From assembly GCA_034434015.1 (NCBI GenBank), contig DAOUAB010000122.1, forward strand, positions 51,475 to 115,474: DNA of 64,000 nucleotides, written 5' to 3'. Below the pieces are notes generated by a model. The model searched no databases. It was not told the DNA's origin and was given only the letters and a program-made list of their open reading frames with translations. How positions within the stretch are numbered: position 1 is the first letter of the stretch; each line of letters begins with the position of its first letter. A program made the translations under genes and the position numbers. Positions 25,143 to 34,253 of this stretch are shown here, piece after piece. Source of the stretch: SpSt-583 sp034434015 (GTDB lineage: Bacteria; Chloroflexota; Anaerolineae; Anaerolineales; UBA6663).

Positions 25143-26116
25143 GCCGCCTCAAACCGCACTTCGTCAACGTGGCCCGCAGCGTGGTCTCGGCCGGCCTGCT
25201 CGCCTGGCTCATCGCGGGCGCCGACGCGCGCCAGGTGTGGGCCATCCTGCGCGGCGTTGATCTACAGTTGTACCTGCTGTGCGCGCTGATCTCCACCGGC
25301 GGCATGCTCCTGCGCGTGACGCGCTGGAAGGTGATGCTGGACGCGGCCGGCGCGCGCGTCTCGTTCCGGCGCGCGTTCTACCTGTGCTATGTCGGCGCCT
25401 TCTTCAACACCTTCCTGCCCACCGGCCTGGGCGGCGACGTGATCCGCGTCCTGGAAGTGGGCCGCGGCGCCACGCCTCAGCAGGCGGCCGGCACGATCCT
25501 GGTGGAGCGCATGGCGGGTTTCCTGGTGCTGTTCGGCCTGATGCTGGCCGTGCTGCCGGCGGCGTCCGCCGTGCTGCCGCCGGCGACGGTGGGCGCGCTC
25601 GCCCTTCTGGCGATGGGGGTGCTGGCGGCCGGCGCCCTGATCCTGGAGGGGCGGCTCGTGCGGCGCGTCGTCGCCCGGCTGCCGCTGCCGCGCGCCCTCT
25701 CGCTGGCCGGCGACACCTGGCTCGGCCAGATGTACGCCGTCGTCACCGCCAGCGGCCGGCGCGCGCTTGGCCTGGCGCTCGCCATCTCGCTCGTCTTCAA
25801 CCTCTCGATCATCTTCACCAACTGGCTGACCACGCGCGCGCTCGGCCTGCCGGTCCCGCTCGGCCTGGTGGCGGTGGCGCTGCCCGTGATCTCGGCCACC
25901 CTGCTGGTGCCGGCCTCGATCAGCGGCTTCGGCGTGCGCGAGGCCGCGGTGGTGGCCCTGCTCGGCCAGGCCGGGATCGGGCCGGAGCAGGCGCTCGTGC
26001 TCTCGCTCACCTGGTATTCACTGGATATGGTTGACGGCCTGCTCGGAGGCGTCATCTACTTCCTGAGCGGGATACTCGGCCTGCGCCCCAGCCGCCATCC
26101 CACCGCTGCGACCTGA
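25139..26116 (+). CDS. UPF0104 / lysylphosphatidylglycerol synthase-like membrane protein, second copy
   Basis: 325 residues, same family and plan as the preceding gene: LLRVTRWKVMLDAAGARVSF, YVGAFFNTFLPTGLGGDVIR and SISGFGVREAAVVALL. Similarity is clear along the whole length, so the pair arose by tandem duplication and may act as a heterodimer or on two related lipids. Translation starts inside the ATGA overlap, which argues for coupled expression. It ends about 180 bp before the DUF2229 gene. Confidence 0.85.
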   Translation: MSRLKPHFVNVARSVVSAGLLAWLIAGADARQVWAILRGVDLQLYLLCALISTGGMLLRVTRWKVMLDAAGARVSFRRAFYLCYVGAFFNTFLPTGLGGDVIRVLEVGRGATPQQAAGTILVERMAGFLVLFGLMLAVLPAASAVLPPATVGALALLAMGVLAAGALILEGRLVRRVVARLPLPRALSLAGDTWLGQMYAVVTASGRRALGLALAISLVFNLSIIFTNWLTTRALGLPVPLGLVAVALPVISATLLVPASISGFGVREAAVVALLGQAGIGPEQALVLSLTWYSLDMVDGLLGGVIYFLSGILGLRPSRHPTAAT

Positions 26117-26297
26117 AAACAGGACGCCTCTCCGCTCCGCCACCCCCAAAATCCCCAGGACCGGACATTGCTCGTGACGAGGGGTGGATTACGACACTGG
26201 CCGGCGAAACTGGAAACGACTAGCGTTAAGCTGGTCCCTTAATCCGCTAACCGACTCCGAAATCGCCATTCGCTGATTCCGATCGGGAGGATTATCT

Positions 26298-28643
26298 ATG
26301 GCCCGCATCGGCCTGCCCCGCGCGCTTTCGTTTTTTCAGGACTATCCGCTCTGGCGCACCTTCTTCGGTGAGCTGGGGGTTGAGATGGTGGTCTCGCCGC
26401 CGACCAGCCGCGACCTCGTCGCCGCCGGCGCCAGGGTGGTTGCGGACGTCACCTGCCTGCCGATTAAGGTCTATGCCGGGCACGTCGCCTGGCTGCGCGA
26501 TCACGGTCAGGTGGAGGCCGTCTTCTGCCCCGCGGTGCGCAGCGTCGAGAAAGACGCCCTGCACTGCGCCAAGTTCCAGGCGCTGCCGGACATCATCAAG
26601 GCCACCGTCCCGGATTGCCCGCCCCTGCTCGACATCGAGATCGACGTCCACCGCCGCCACATCACGCCGGAAGCGGCCTTCGCCCGGCTCGGCCGCAGGT
26701 TCACGTGGAATCCGTTCCAGATCCGCCGGGCCTGGTCGCGCGCCGTCGCGGCCGACGCGGCCTACCGCGCGTTGTTGACCGGCGAGCGCCTCACGTACCC
26801 GGAGGCCCTGGCGCGTCTGTACCCCGGCGAGTGGGGGGAAGGCCCCGAAACCGCCGGGCAAAGCCCGGCCGAAACCGCCGGGCAAAGCCCGGCCGAAGCC
26901 GCCGCGCTTCGCGCGGCGGCGACTCTGACCATCGGCCTGGTCGGCCATCCCTACTGCCTGTACGACGCCTACATCAACCACGACCTGGTCGCGCGCCTGC
27001 GCCGCCTGGGCGCGCGCGTCCTCACCAGCGAGATGGTGCCGCGCGACGACGCGCTGGCCGGCGTCCAGCAGGTGACCGGCCAGACGCGCTGGTTCTACGA
27101 GAACTGGGTCTCCGGCGCGGCCGGCCACTTCCTGCACGACCCCGAGGTGGACGGCGTCATCGCCGTGCTGGCCTTCACCTGCGGCCCGGACTCGGCCATG
27201 GTCGAGACGATCACGCGCCGCGCGCACACCCTCGGGCGCCCGGTGATGAGCCTGGTGCTGGACGAGCACGGCAGCGCCGCCGGGATGATCACGCGGCTGG
27301 AGGCCTTCGTCGACATGCTGCTGCGCCAGAAGTCGGCGGCGGGCCGGGCCAGCGCCGCGCCAGACGCGCCGGCGCCTGCTGAACGAGAACTCCACGCGCC
27401 GGCGGTGCTGCGGGAGAGCTGCAAACCCGTCATCGGGTTCCCGCGCATGGGGACCGTGACCGTGCCGATCAAATCGCTCCTGCGCGGCATCGGCGCGCGG
27501 GTGGAGCTGGGCCCGCCGCTCAGCAGCCGGACCGTGGCGCTGGGCGCGCGCTTTTCGCCCGAGTTCATCTGCACGCCGTACAAGTACATCCTGGGCAACA
27601 TGCTGGAGATGCTGCAGGCCGGCGCCGACACGCTGCTGTACGTGGACGGCCCGGAGCTGTGCCGCAACAGCGCCTACACCCAGCTCCTGGTGGACGCCCT
27701 GCGCGACCTGGGGCACAAGTTCACGTTCATCACCACCGCCCTGCTGGATGACAAGATCATGGGCCTGGCCCGCTTCCTGCGCCAGTTCGCGCCGCAGATC
27801 ACCTGGCGCGAGATCGTGCGCGAGATCCGCCTGGCGCTGGCCAAGATGTCGATCCTGGACGAGATCGAGCGCCGCGTGCAGTTCGTGCGCCCGCGCGAGG
27901 TGACGACCGGCAGCGTGGACAGGGTCTGGGATGAGGGCGTGGCGCGCGTCGACGAGGCGGCGGACATGGAGGCGCTGCAGCGCGCCCGGGCCGATGTGCT
28001 CCGCAAGGTCGAGCGGACGCCGCAGGACCCGGACCGGCGCCCGGTGCGCATCGCCACCACCGGCGAATACTACGCCGTGCTGGAGCCGTTCTTCAACCTG
28101 GACCTGGAACGCGAGCTGGGCAAGCTGGGCGCGGAAGTCCACCGCACCTTGATGATGAGCGATTGGGCGCTGGGCATGCTCATCCTGGAGGCGCTGGGCT
28201 TCCCGCGCAAGCCGCACATCGACCGGGCCGCCAGGCCGTACCTGCGCTGGGACGTGGCCGGCGAAGGCTGGGTGACGGTGGGCCAGGCCGTGATCCACGG
28301 CCAGAAGGGCTTCGACGGGCTGGTGGAGGCGTTGCCGTTCACATGCATCCCCGAGGTGACGGCGCTGAACATCCTGCCGCGCGTCAGCCGGGATTACCAC
28401 CTGCCCATCCTCTCCTTTATCTTCGACGAGCAATCCGGCCGGGCCGGGATGCGCACGCGGCTGGAGGCGTTCGTGGACCTGCTTTATCGGCGGCGCGAGG
28501 CGCGCGAGGCCGGCGCCGCCCCCGAGCCGGCGACGCCGGTTCGGGCGGAGGCCTGCGGCGGTTGCCCGCTCACGGCGACCTGTCCGCGCCCGGCCGGCGG
28601 CGCGGTGCCGCCCGGCTGCGCGCTGGCCGGCCGCGCGAACTGA
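26298..28643 (+). CDS. DUF2229 acyl-CoA dehydratase activase-related protein
   Basis: 781 residues. The N terminus (RIGLPRALSFFQDYPLWRTFF, then DVTCLPIKVYAGHVAWL) is typical of DUF2229. Two HgdB-like halves follow. Each ends in a similar block: VMSLVLDEHGSAAGMITRLEAFVDMLL near residue 330 and ILSFIFDEQSGRAGMRTRLEAFVDLLY near residue 725. Conserved Cys residues (CKPVIGF, EFICTPYK, FTCIPEV) and a terminal CGGCPLTATCP suggest an Fe-S cluster. It probably works with the activase 15 bp downstream. GGGAGG precedes the ATG. Confidence 0.82.
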   Translation: MARIGLPRALSFFQDYPLWRTFFGELGVEMVVSPPTSRDLVAAGARVVADVTCLPIKVYAGHVAWLRDHGQVEAVFCPAVRSVEKDALHCAKFQALPDIIKATVPDCPPLLDIEIDVHRRHITPEAAFARLGRRFTWNPFQIRRAWSRAVAADAAYRALLTGERLTYPEALARLYPGEWGEGPETAGQSPAETAGQSPAEAAALRAAATLTIGLVGHPYCLYDAYINHDLVARLRRLGARVLTSEMVPRDDALAGVQQVTGQTRWFYENWVSGAAGHFLHDPEVDGVIAVLAFTCGPDSAMVETITRRAHTLGRPVMSLVLDEHGSAAGMITRLEAFVDMLLRQKSAAGRASAAPDAPAPAERELHAPAVLRESCKPVIGFPRMGTVTVPIKSLLRGIGARVELGPPLSSRTVALGARFSPEFICTPYKYILGNMLEMLQAGADTLLYVDGPELCRNSAYTQLLVDALRDLGHKFTFITTALLDDKIMGLARFLRQFAPQITWREIVREIRLALAKMSILDEIERRVQFVRPREVTTGSVDRVWDEGVARVDEAADMEALQRARADVLRKVERTPQDPDRRPVRIATTGEYYAVLEPFFNLDLERELGKLGAEVHRTLMMSDWALGMLILEALGFPRKPHIDRAARPYLRWDVAGEGWVTVGQAVIHGQKGFDGLVEALPFTCIPEVTALNILPRVSRDYHLPILSFIFDEQSGRAGMRTRLEAFVDLLYRRREAREAGAAPEPATPVRAEACGGCPLTATCPRPAGGAVPPGCALAGRAN
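26847..26894 (+). repeat. 24-bp tandem repeat inside the DUF2229 gene
   Basis: Two perfect adjacent copies (26847-26870 and 26871-26894) encode ETAGQSPA twice in a row in the linker before the first HgdB-like half. Each copy contains GCCGGGC-AAA-GCCCGGC, which can fold back. It is a recent in-frame expansion. Confidence 0.85.
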
Positions 28644-28657
28644 AAGTGAGGTGTCGC

Positions 28658-29689
28658 ATGCGCGCTTACCTGGGAGTCGACGTCGGCTCCGTCACCACCA
28701 AACTGGTCGCGCTGGACGACGACTATCACGTGCTCGCCTCGCTCTACCTGCGCACACGCGGCAGGCCGCTGGAGGTGGTCCAGGCGGGCCTGCGCCAGCT
28801 GCGGCCGCAGGTGGACGGGGTGGAGATCGCCGGGGTGGGCACCACCGGCAGCGGCCGCTACCTGGCCGGCGTGGTCGTCGGCGCGGACGTGATCAAGAAC
28901 GAGATCACGGCCCATGCCGTGGCGACGTCGCACTTCGTGCCCGGCGTGCAGACCATCATCGAGATCGGCGGGCAGGACTCCAAGATCATCCTGCTGCGCG
29001 AAGGCGTGGCCGTGGACTTCGGCATGAACACGGTCTGCGCGGCCGGCACCGGCGCGTTCCTCGATCAGCAGGCGGCGCGCCTGAGCATCGACATCCAGAG
29101 CGTCGGCCCGCTGGCGCTGCGCTCCAAGAGCCCGGTGCGCATCGCCGGCCGCTGCACGGTCTTCGCCGAGTCCGACATGATCCACAAGCAGCAGATGGGC
29201 CACCGGGTGGAGGACATTTTGTACGGCCTGTGCCAGGCCATGGCTCGCAACTACCTCAACAACGTCGGCCTGGGCAAGGAGATCCTGCCGCCGATCGCGT
29301 TCCAGGGCGGGGTGGCGTTCAACCAGGGCATGGTGCGCGCCTTCGAGGCCGCCCTCGGCCAGCCGATCCAGGTGCCGCCGCACCACGAGGTGATGGGCGC
29401 CATCGGCGCCGCCATCCTGGCGCGCGAGGCCATGCAGCGCGCGCGCAGCGCGACGCGCTTCAAGGGCTTCGCCGTCGGCGACCTGGACTATCGCACCACG
29501 TCGTTCGAATGCCGGCATTGCGCCAACCACTGCGAGATCGTGCAGGTCTCGGTGAATAAGAAGGTGGTGGCGCGCTGGGGCGGCCGTTGCGAGCGCTGGG
29601 AGGTGACCGAGGCCGGCCCGGCCCGGCCGGCGGCGCGCGCGCGGACCGCGGCGCCGGCCCCGGCCCCCAACTGCGCGGCGTGCGATTGA
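28658..29689 (+). CDS. BadF/BadG/HgdC-type ATPase (acyl-CoA dehydratase activase)
   Basis: 343 residues. The ASKHA ATPase motifs are YLGVDVGSVTTKLVAL, TTGSGRYL and IIEIGGQDSKIILL. AAGTGAFLDQQA and CTVFAESDMIHKQQ include the Cys residues that hold the bridging [4Fe-4S] cluster in the activase dimer. These proteins use ATP hydrolysis to push a low-potential electron onto a partner. A C-terminal extension has extra Cys (ECRHCANHCEI and CAACD), beyond the usual family length. No dehydratase alpha/beta genes are nearby, so the DUF2229 protein is the likely partner. Confidence 0.87.
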   Translation: MRAYLGVDVGSVTTKLVALDDDYHVLASLYLRTRGRPLEVVQAGLRQLRPQVDGVEIAGVGTTGSGRYLAGVVVGADVIKNEITAHAVATSHFVPGVQTIIEIGGQDSKIILLREGVAVDFGMNTVCAAGTGAFLDQQAARLSIDIQSVGPLALRSKSPVRIAGRCTVFAESDMIHKQQMGHRVEDILYGLCQAMARNYLNNVGLGKEILPPIAFQGGVAFNQGMVRAFEAALGQPIQVPPHHEVMGAIGAAILAREAMQRARSATRFKGFAVGDLDYRTTSFECRHCANHCEIVQVSVNKKVVARWGGRCERWEVTEAGPARPAARARTAAPAPAPNCAACD

Positions 29690-29700
29690 GGGCCGGGTGA

Positions 29701-29736
29701 AACAAAAAACGGCTCAGGTCCCGCCAGCCTGAGCCG
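29701..29736 (-). terminator. Rho-independent terminator of the minus-strand locus
   Basis: CGGCTCAGG (29710-29718) pairs with CCTGAGCCG (29728-29736). On the minus strand it is followed by GTTTTTTGTTT. It closes the long run of minus-strand genes that begins at 40850. Confidence 0.85.
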
Positions 29737-29755
29737 CCGCTGTTGAGCCGCGCGC

Positions 29756-30172
29756 TTACTGCCAGTCTTTCCGCCGGCGGCGCCGGTCCTCCCAGGCGTC
29801 GTCGCGGACGAAGACGCTGAGCACGACGCTCACAATCGAGATCACCAGCGCGCCGAAGAAGGCGGCCCAGAAGTCGGCGACCGTGATGCCGATGTTGACG
29901 TTGAGCTGCGCGCTGACCCACTGCGAGGCGACGCTCGTCAGCCAGAGCAGGAAGGTGTTGATCAGCAGCGTGCCCAGCCCGAGCGTCAGGATGATGAGCG
30001 GGCAGGTCAGCAGGACGATGAGCGGCCGCACCAGGGCGTTCACCAGGCCAAAGACCAGCGCCAGCCCCAAGATGGAAGGCCAGTCCTTGGGCCCCGCGAT
30101 GCCGGGAACGAAGGTGATGGCCAGCCACAGGGCCAGAGCATTAATGCCCCAGCGCAGGATCAGTTTGGTCAT
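29756..30172 (-). CDS. YvlD-like phage-holin-family membrane protein
   Basis: 138 residues with four membrane helices. ALWLAITFVPGI, LGLALVFGLVNALVRPLIVLLTCPLIILTLGLGTLLINTFL is the conserved core of the YvlD/phage holin 4 superfamily. It ends in a charged tail DDAWEDRRRRRKDW. A GAGGAG site precedes the start at 30172. In Bacillus, YvlD is encoded with the DUF4097 protein YvlB and a PspC-like protein. A DUF4097 protein occurs 9 kb upstream on the same strand, so this supports an envelope-stress theme. Confidence 0.82.
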   Translation of the reverse strand: MTKLILRWGINALALWLAITFVPGIAGPKDWPSILGLALVFGLVNALVRPLIVLLTCPLIILTLGLGTLLINTFLLWLTSVASQWVSAQLNVNIGITVADFWAAFFGALVISIVSVVLSVFVRDDAWEDRRRRRKDWQ

Positions 30173-30249
30173 GACAGCGCTCCTCGCGCCGCAGCCCATC
30201 TGCGGCCGACAGAATCTATTACGCAGCGCCGCCGGGCAGGTTGCGGCCC

Positions 30250-31107
30250 TCAGCGCTGATCGGACGGGTCGGCCACGGCGCCGCCGAACAGCGCCTCGGC
30301 GCCCTCGCGGCAGAGCAGCCAGCCCGCCGTCGGATCCACGGTGCAGGTGATCTGATAACCGTCGGCGAAGGTGGCCAGCACATCCACCTGGTTGTTCATG
30401 GAGTTGACGGCGCGCGGCTCCAACTGGTAGGGGCTGCCGGCATGGCGGCGCAGGTCCGGCACGGAACCGAACGCCGCCGGCAGGCGAGCGCCGGCCGGCT
30501 CCGCCAGGGTCTCGGTCAGCACGCGATGCACCCGGCGCACGGCCTCCCGGCTGGAGGCCGGCATCTGCGACCACGAGCCTGCAAAGCCGCCGACGGCCAG
30601 GACCACGATCAGCAACAGCGCCTGCGCCCGCCAGCGGGCCGCGCCCGGCTGATCTTGCAGGCGCTCCTGGCGTCCCGCGCTCCAGCGCAGAAAGGCGGCC
30701 AGCGGCACGCTCATCGCCACCAGCGGCAGGAACAGCGGCAGGAAGATCAGGGTCGCCGCCTGCAGCCGGAGGAACGATTGGAGGAACGACCAGGCGACGA
30801 AGCCGACGGCGCCCGCGAGGATGCCCGCCCAGCCCGCCTCCGGCCAGGCCGTCAGCGCGCCGAGGCCGGCGCCGCCCAGCCCGGCCAGCGCCAGGCTCCC
30901 CCACACCGCCGGCCAATCAACCCGCAGCGGCACATCGCGCATCAGGACCGCGTCGATGGTGCCGGCCACCAGGCTGTAGACGGCCGCCAGCACCAGGCCG
31001 GTCACCGCCCCGGAGGCGGCGCGCCCGAGGCGGAAGCCCGCGGCCAGCTCCGGCCCGGACGGGCTTTCCCAGATCAGATCGTCGGACGTGTCGCGGGATT
31101 GTCTCAT
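30250..31107 (-). CDS. Membrane protein of unknown function
   Basis: About 285 residues. I do not recognise a family. Six or so hydrophobic segments occupy residues 30-195 (for example SLALAGLGGAGLGALTAW and LLIVVLAVGGFAGSW). The C-terminal 100 residues are soluble and contain ITCTVDPTAGWLLC, a possible disulfide pair if outside the cell. The start is an ATG preceded by an in-frame GTG. It lies 59 bp downstream of the MFS gene and upstream of the YvlD-like gene, within the run of co-oriented genes. Confidence 0.65.
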   Translation of the reverse strand: MRQSRDTSDDLIWESPSGPELAAGFRLGRAASGAVTGLVLAAVYSLVAGTIDAVLMRDVPLRVDWPAVWGSLALAGLGGAGLGALTAWPEAGWAGILAGAVGFVAWSFLQSFLRLQAATLIFLPLFLPLVAMSVPLAAFLRWSAGRQERLQDQPGAARWRAQALLLIVVLAVGGFAGSWSQMPASSREAVRRVHRVLTETLAEPAGARLPAAFGSVPDLRRHAGSPYQLEPRAVNSMNNQVDVLATFADGYQITCTVDPTAGWLLCREGAEALFGGAVADPSDQR

Positions 31108-31165
31108 CACCTTACCTTGCAGTCTAGCTCAATTCGCGGCGGCCCGGACACGGGGCACCAGGCAA

Positions 31166-32530
31166 TTAATCCGCCGCGGCGGCCGCCGGCGAAGCAACCG
31201 GGGCCGCGTCGTGGTCCGGCAGGAGCGCCTCGGCGTCGCGCACGGCCGGCACGAAATAGGCGCCGACGCTCACCAGGATCACCAGCACGCCGCAGCCGAC
31301 CACCAGCAGCGCCATGCCCGCGCCGGGTCCGGTCCCCACCAGCCCGCCCAAGACCGGCGCCAGCCGACCGCCGGCCAGCATGGCCGGGCCGAGCACGTAA
31401 TCGGCCAGCACCCCGGCGATGATGGGCGAGATGGGGTTGGTGAGCCAGGCGATCAGGCGCCGCGCCGCGAACACGCGCCCCTGCACATCCGGCGGCACCT
31501 TGGCCTGGTAGATGGCCTGGTTGGAGCCGTTGACGATGGCAAACGGCAGGCTGCCCACGAACAGCCACAGCGCCCAGAAGACCTGCTCGCGCGCCAGGCC
31601 GAACACGAGCAGGGCGAAGACGCCCGACCACAGCCAGCCCAGCAGCACGCCGTGGACGCGGCGCTTGAAGCCGCCCCACGCGCTCATCAGCACGCCGCCG
31701 ACCACGCCGCCCACCGCGCCCGCCGACAGGACCGTGCCCAGCGCCGCCTCGTCGTTGCCGGTGCGCGCCAGGATCATGGGCGACGTCAGGGTCATGGCGA
31801 TGCCGGCGAACAGGTTGCCGAAGAAGAAGACCATCTGCAGGCCGAGCAGGCTGGGCCGGGCGAAGATGTAGCGGAAGCCGTAGGCCGCATCCTGGAGCAG
31901 GCTGCCCTTCTCCGCCTGGCGGCCGGCCTCGGTGCGCGGCGGCTGCGGCACATGGACCACCAGCAGCGCGCCAATCGCCGCCAGGAACGTGATCACGTCA
32001 ACGGCCATGATCCCGGTCAGGCCGATGAGCGGCAGCAGCGCGCCGGCCAGCAGCGGGGCGAGGACGGCCGGCCCCATCTCCACCAACGACATCATGCCAT
32101 TGGCGCGGCCGTACTGCTCCTTCGGCACCATCGTGCTGATGGCGGCCGAATACGCCGGCCACTGGAAGCAGTTGCCCAGGCCGGCGATCACGGCGGCGAC
32201 GTACAGGTGCCAGATTTCCAGCAGCCCGAACGCCTGGAGGCTCAGGATGGCCACCGTCGCCAGGCCGGCCCCCAGGTCGCTGATCATCATCATCAGTTTG
32301 CGGTTGTGGCGGTCCACCATGGCGCCCGCGATCGGCGAGAACAGCAGGAAGGGCGTGATGAAGAACACCTGCTGGAGGCCGAGGGCGGTGGCGCTGCCCG
32401 TCTTCTCGAAGATCCAGATGGTCAGCGCAAAGTGCGTCATGTTGGTGGCCAGCACCGAGACGATCTGGCCGAGCCAGACGAGCGTGAAGCCGAACATGCC
32501 GGACGGGAGGCGAGGGTTAGAGGTCATCAT
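31166..32530 (-). CDS. MFS transporter, drug-efflux type (second of pair)
   Basis: About 454 residues with twelve membrane helices. FTLVWLGQIVSVLATNMTHFALTIWIFEKTGSA is the start typical of MFS_3/enterobactin-exporter-like proteins, and the MFS motif appears as AGAMVDRHNRKLMMM. Two adjacent ATG codons at 32530 and 32527 follow GGAAAG. It is a close relative of the upstream MFS gene (shared AWGGFKRRVHG / AWGGFKRRIYT). Probably exports macrolide-like or other hydrophobic compounds, by family resemblance only. Confidence 0.85.
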   Translation of the reverse strand: MMTSNPRLPSGMFGFTLVWLGQIVSVLATNMTHFALTIWIFEKTGSATALGLQQVFFITPFLLFSPIAGAMVDRHNRKLMMMISDLGAGLATVAILSLQAFGLLEIWHLYVAAVIAGLGNCFQWPAYSAAISTMVPKEQYGRANGMMSLVEMGPAVLAPLLAGALLPLIGLTGIMAVDVITFLAAIGALLVVHVPQPPRTEAGRQAEKGSLLQDAAYGFRYIFARPSLLGLQMVFFFGNLFAGIAMTLTSPMILARTGNDEAALGTVLSAGAVGGVVGGVLMSAWGGFKRRVHGVLLGWLWSGVFALLVFGLAREQVFWALWLFVGSLPFAIVNGSNQAIYQAKVPPDVQGRVFAARRLIAWLTNPISPIIAGVLADYVLGPAMLAGGRLAPVLGGLVGTGPGAGMALLVVGCGVLVILVSVGAYFVPAVRDAEALLPDHDAAPVASPAAAAAD

Positions 32531-32598
32531 GGCTTTCCAGCGCCAAGGCGCCGCGGCGCCGGGCTGCAGCGGCAGCGCCGCGCCCCGGCCTCCCGGCG

Positions 32599-33876
32599 TC
32601 AAGTCGATAGGTCAGCGGCCAAGCCCGCGGCGGCCGCCGCCGGCGCAGCCGCCTGGTGGTCTTCCAGGTTGCGGATAGCGCGCACGAAGAAGGCCAGCGC
32701 GCCCAGCCCCAGGCTGGCGACGCCGCCGACGAGGTACCAGACCTGCACGCCGACCGCATCCGACACCGGCCCGGCGATCAGCAGGCCGACGGGCGAGAGC
32801 GCCGTGGCGACGCTGCCGATCAGGCTGAAGACGCGCCCCTGCATCTCCGGCGCGACCACGGCCTGCAGGATCGCCAGCAGCGGGCCGTTGACCATGACCG
32901 TCGTCAGCGAGGCGATGAAGGCCAGGCCGACGGCCAGCCAGAAGGCGTTCCCGGGCACGAGCCCCAGCGCCCCGAACGACAGGCCGAGCAGGAGCAGGCC
33001 GAGGAGCGAGGTGTAGATACGGCGCTTAAAGCCGCCCCACGCGCCCAGCCCGACGCCGCCCACCAGCAGGCCGAGGCTGAAGGCGGAATTGATCAGCGCC
33101 AGCTCGCCCTCCGCCCCGCCGAAATGGCGCGTCACCAGGATGGGCAGCAGCGCGCCGGCCGGATTGAGCAGGAAGTTCAAAACCACCGACATGAGCGCCA
33201 CCAGGAACAGGCCGCGCCAGGCGACCAGGTAGCGGAAGCTGGCCCCGATCTCGCCCAGGAACGAGGTCCGCGCCGCGGCCGGCGGCGCCGGCGGCTGCGG
33301 CACGGCGATAAAGAACAGCGGCGCGACCCCCACCAGGGCCGTGACCACGTCAATCGCCAGCACGCCCTGGAGCGGCAGCACGCCGAGCAACAGCGCGCCC
33401 GCCGGCGGCGCGACGATGCCCATCACGCCCTGCAGCATCTGGTTGAAGCCCTGCACGCGCTGCAACTGGTCGGCCGGCACCATGAGCGACGTGGAGGCCT
33501 GCATGGCCGGGAACTGGAACACGCCGGCCGCGGCGCGGATGAACATGGCCGCGTACACGTGCCAGGGCTGGGCGACCCCGCTCCAGAACAGGTAGGCCAG
33601 GACCAGCGTCGAGAGCGCCACCAGGCTGTCCGAGACGATCATGATCAGGCGGCGGTTGAAGCGGTCCACCACCACGCCCGCGAACGGCGCGACGACGATG
33701 CCGGGCAGGATCGACATGAGCGTGGCGACGGCCAGCACCGTGGCCGAGCGGGTAGTGTCCGTCAGCCACCAGATCAGCGCGAACTGGACCAGGGCGCTGC
33801 CGAAGAGCGAGACGGCCTGACCCGTCCAGAGCGCGAAAAACGGACGTCCCCAGCGGGCCGGAGGCGCGGCGGTCAT
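32599..33876 (-). CDS. MFS transporter, drug-efflux type (first of pair)
   Basis: 425 residues with twelve membrane helices. FFALWTGQAVSLFGSALVQFALIWWLTDTTRSATVL and VAPFAGVVVDRFNRRLIMI are characteristic of MFS_3 exporters. Its start codon overlaps the stop of the SHOCT-like gene upstream (shared TCAT on the plus strand), so it is translationally coupled to a putative envelope sensor. The two MFS genes could form a functional pair or represent recent duplication. Confidence 0.86.
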   Translation of the reverse strand: MTAAPPARWGRPFFALWTGQAVSLFGSALVQFALIWWLTDTTRSATVLAVATLMSILPGIVVAPFAGVVVDRFNRRLIMIVSDSLVALSTLVLAYLFWSGVAQPWHVYAAMFIRAAAGVFQFPAMQASTSLMVPADQLQRVQGFNQMLQGVMGIVAPPAGALLLGVLPLQGVLAIDVVTALVGVAPLFFIAVPQPPAPPAAARTSFLGEIGASFRYLVAWRGLFLVALMSVVLNFLLNPAGALLPILVTRHFGGAEGELALINSAFSLGLLVGGVGLGAWGGFKRRIYTSLLGLLLLGLSFGALGLVPGNAFWLAVGLAFIASLTTVMVNGPLLAILQAVVAPEMQGRVFSLIGSVATALSPVGLLIAGPVSDAVGVQVWYLVGGVASLGLGALAFFVRAIRNLEDHQAAAPAAAAAGLAADLST

Positions 33877-34253
33877 TCGACGAAAATCTCCACGCGCTCG
33901 CCGTCCTCCTCGTCGGTGACGTCGATGATCTTGCCCGTGGCGCCGGATTTCAGGGCCTCCGCCAGCGCCTCCATCTGCTCGGAATCCAGGTTGGGCGCGA
34001 AGCGGGCGCCCATCTTGATGCCGACGTTCACCAGGCCCATCGGGATGTTGACGTTCACCTTGGCCTTGCCGGTGGCCAGATCGGTGACGCGCACGCGGAA
34101 CCAGCGCGCCTCGCCGACGGCCGTGCCCAGCGTGATGCTCGGCGTCTTGCGGCTCTCGGCCAGCGCCGCCAGGAGCCGGGCGCCCTCCTCGGCGCTGATC
34201 TTGCCCTCCTCGATCATCTTGAGGACCTTCATGCGTTCTTCGACAGTCGCCAT
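33873..34253 (-). CDS. SHOCT-like (YvlB/LiaX N-terminal type) protein B
   Basis: 126 residues. Residues 1-35 (ERMKVLKMIEEGKISAEEGA then RLLAALAES) form the SHOCT-like two-helix motif found at the N terminus of YvlB and LiaX. The rest (WFRVRVTDLATGKAKVNVNI ... GERVEIFVE) is a second domain shared with the proteins at 40092 and, more distantly, 34330. No membrane segment is present. It overlaps the MFS exporter by 4 bp, so their expression is linked. A regulatory or oligomerising role is inference. Confidence 0.78.
   Translation of the reverse strand: MATVEERMKVLKMIEEGKISAEEGARLLAALAESRKTPSITLGTAVGEARWFRVRVTDLATGKAKVNVNIPMGLVNVGIKMGARFAPNLDSEQMEALAEALKSGATGKIIDVTDEEDGERVEIFVE

Noticed and set aside
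26117..26297. Riboswitch before the DUF2229 gene
   Set aside because: No conserved cobalamin, TPP, SAM or other aptamer core could be recognised. Only a GGGAGG ribosome binding site is clear.
26292..28433. 713-codon open frame antisense to the DUF2229 gene, and similar long antisense frames at 4400-5710 and 48362-50872
   Set aside because: They lie opposite clear genes, are full of Arg/His/Gln/Asp typical of GC-rich antisense frames, and show no domain or ribosome binding site.
31166..33876. The two MFS genes as recent identical duplicates
   Set aside because: They share motifs but differ widely in sequence, so they are old paralogues and not a fresh duplication.
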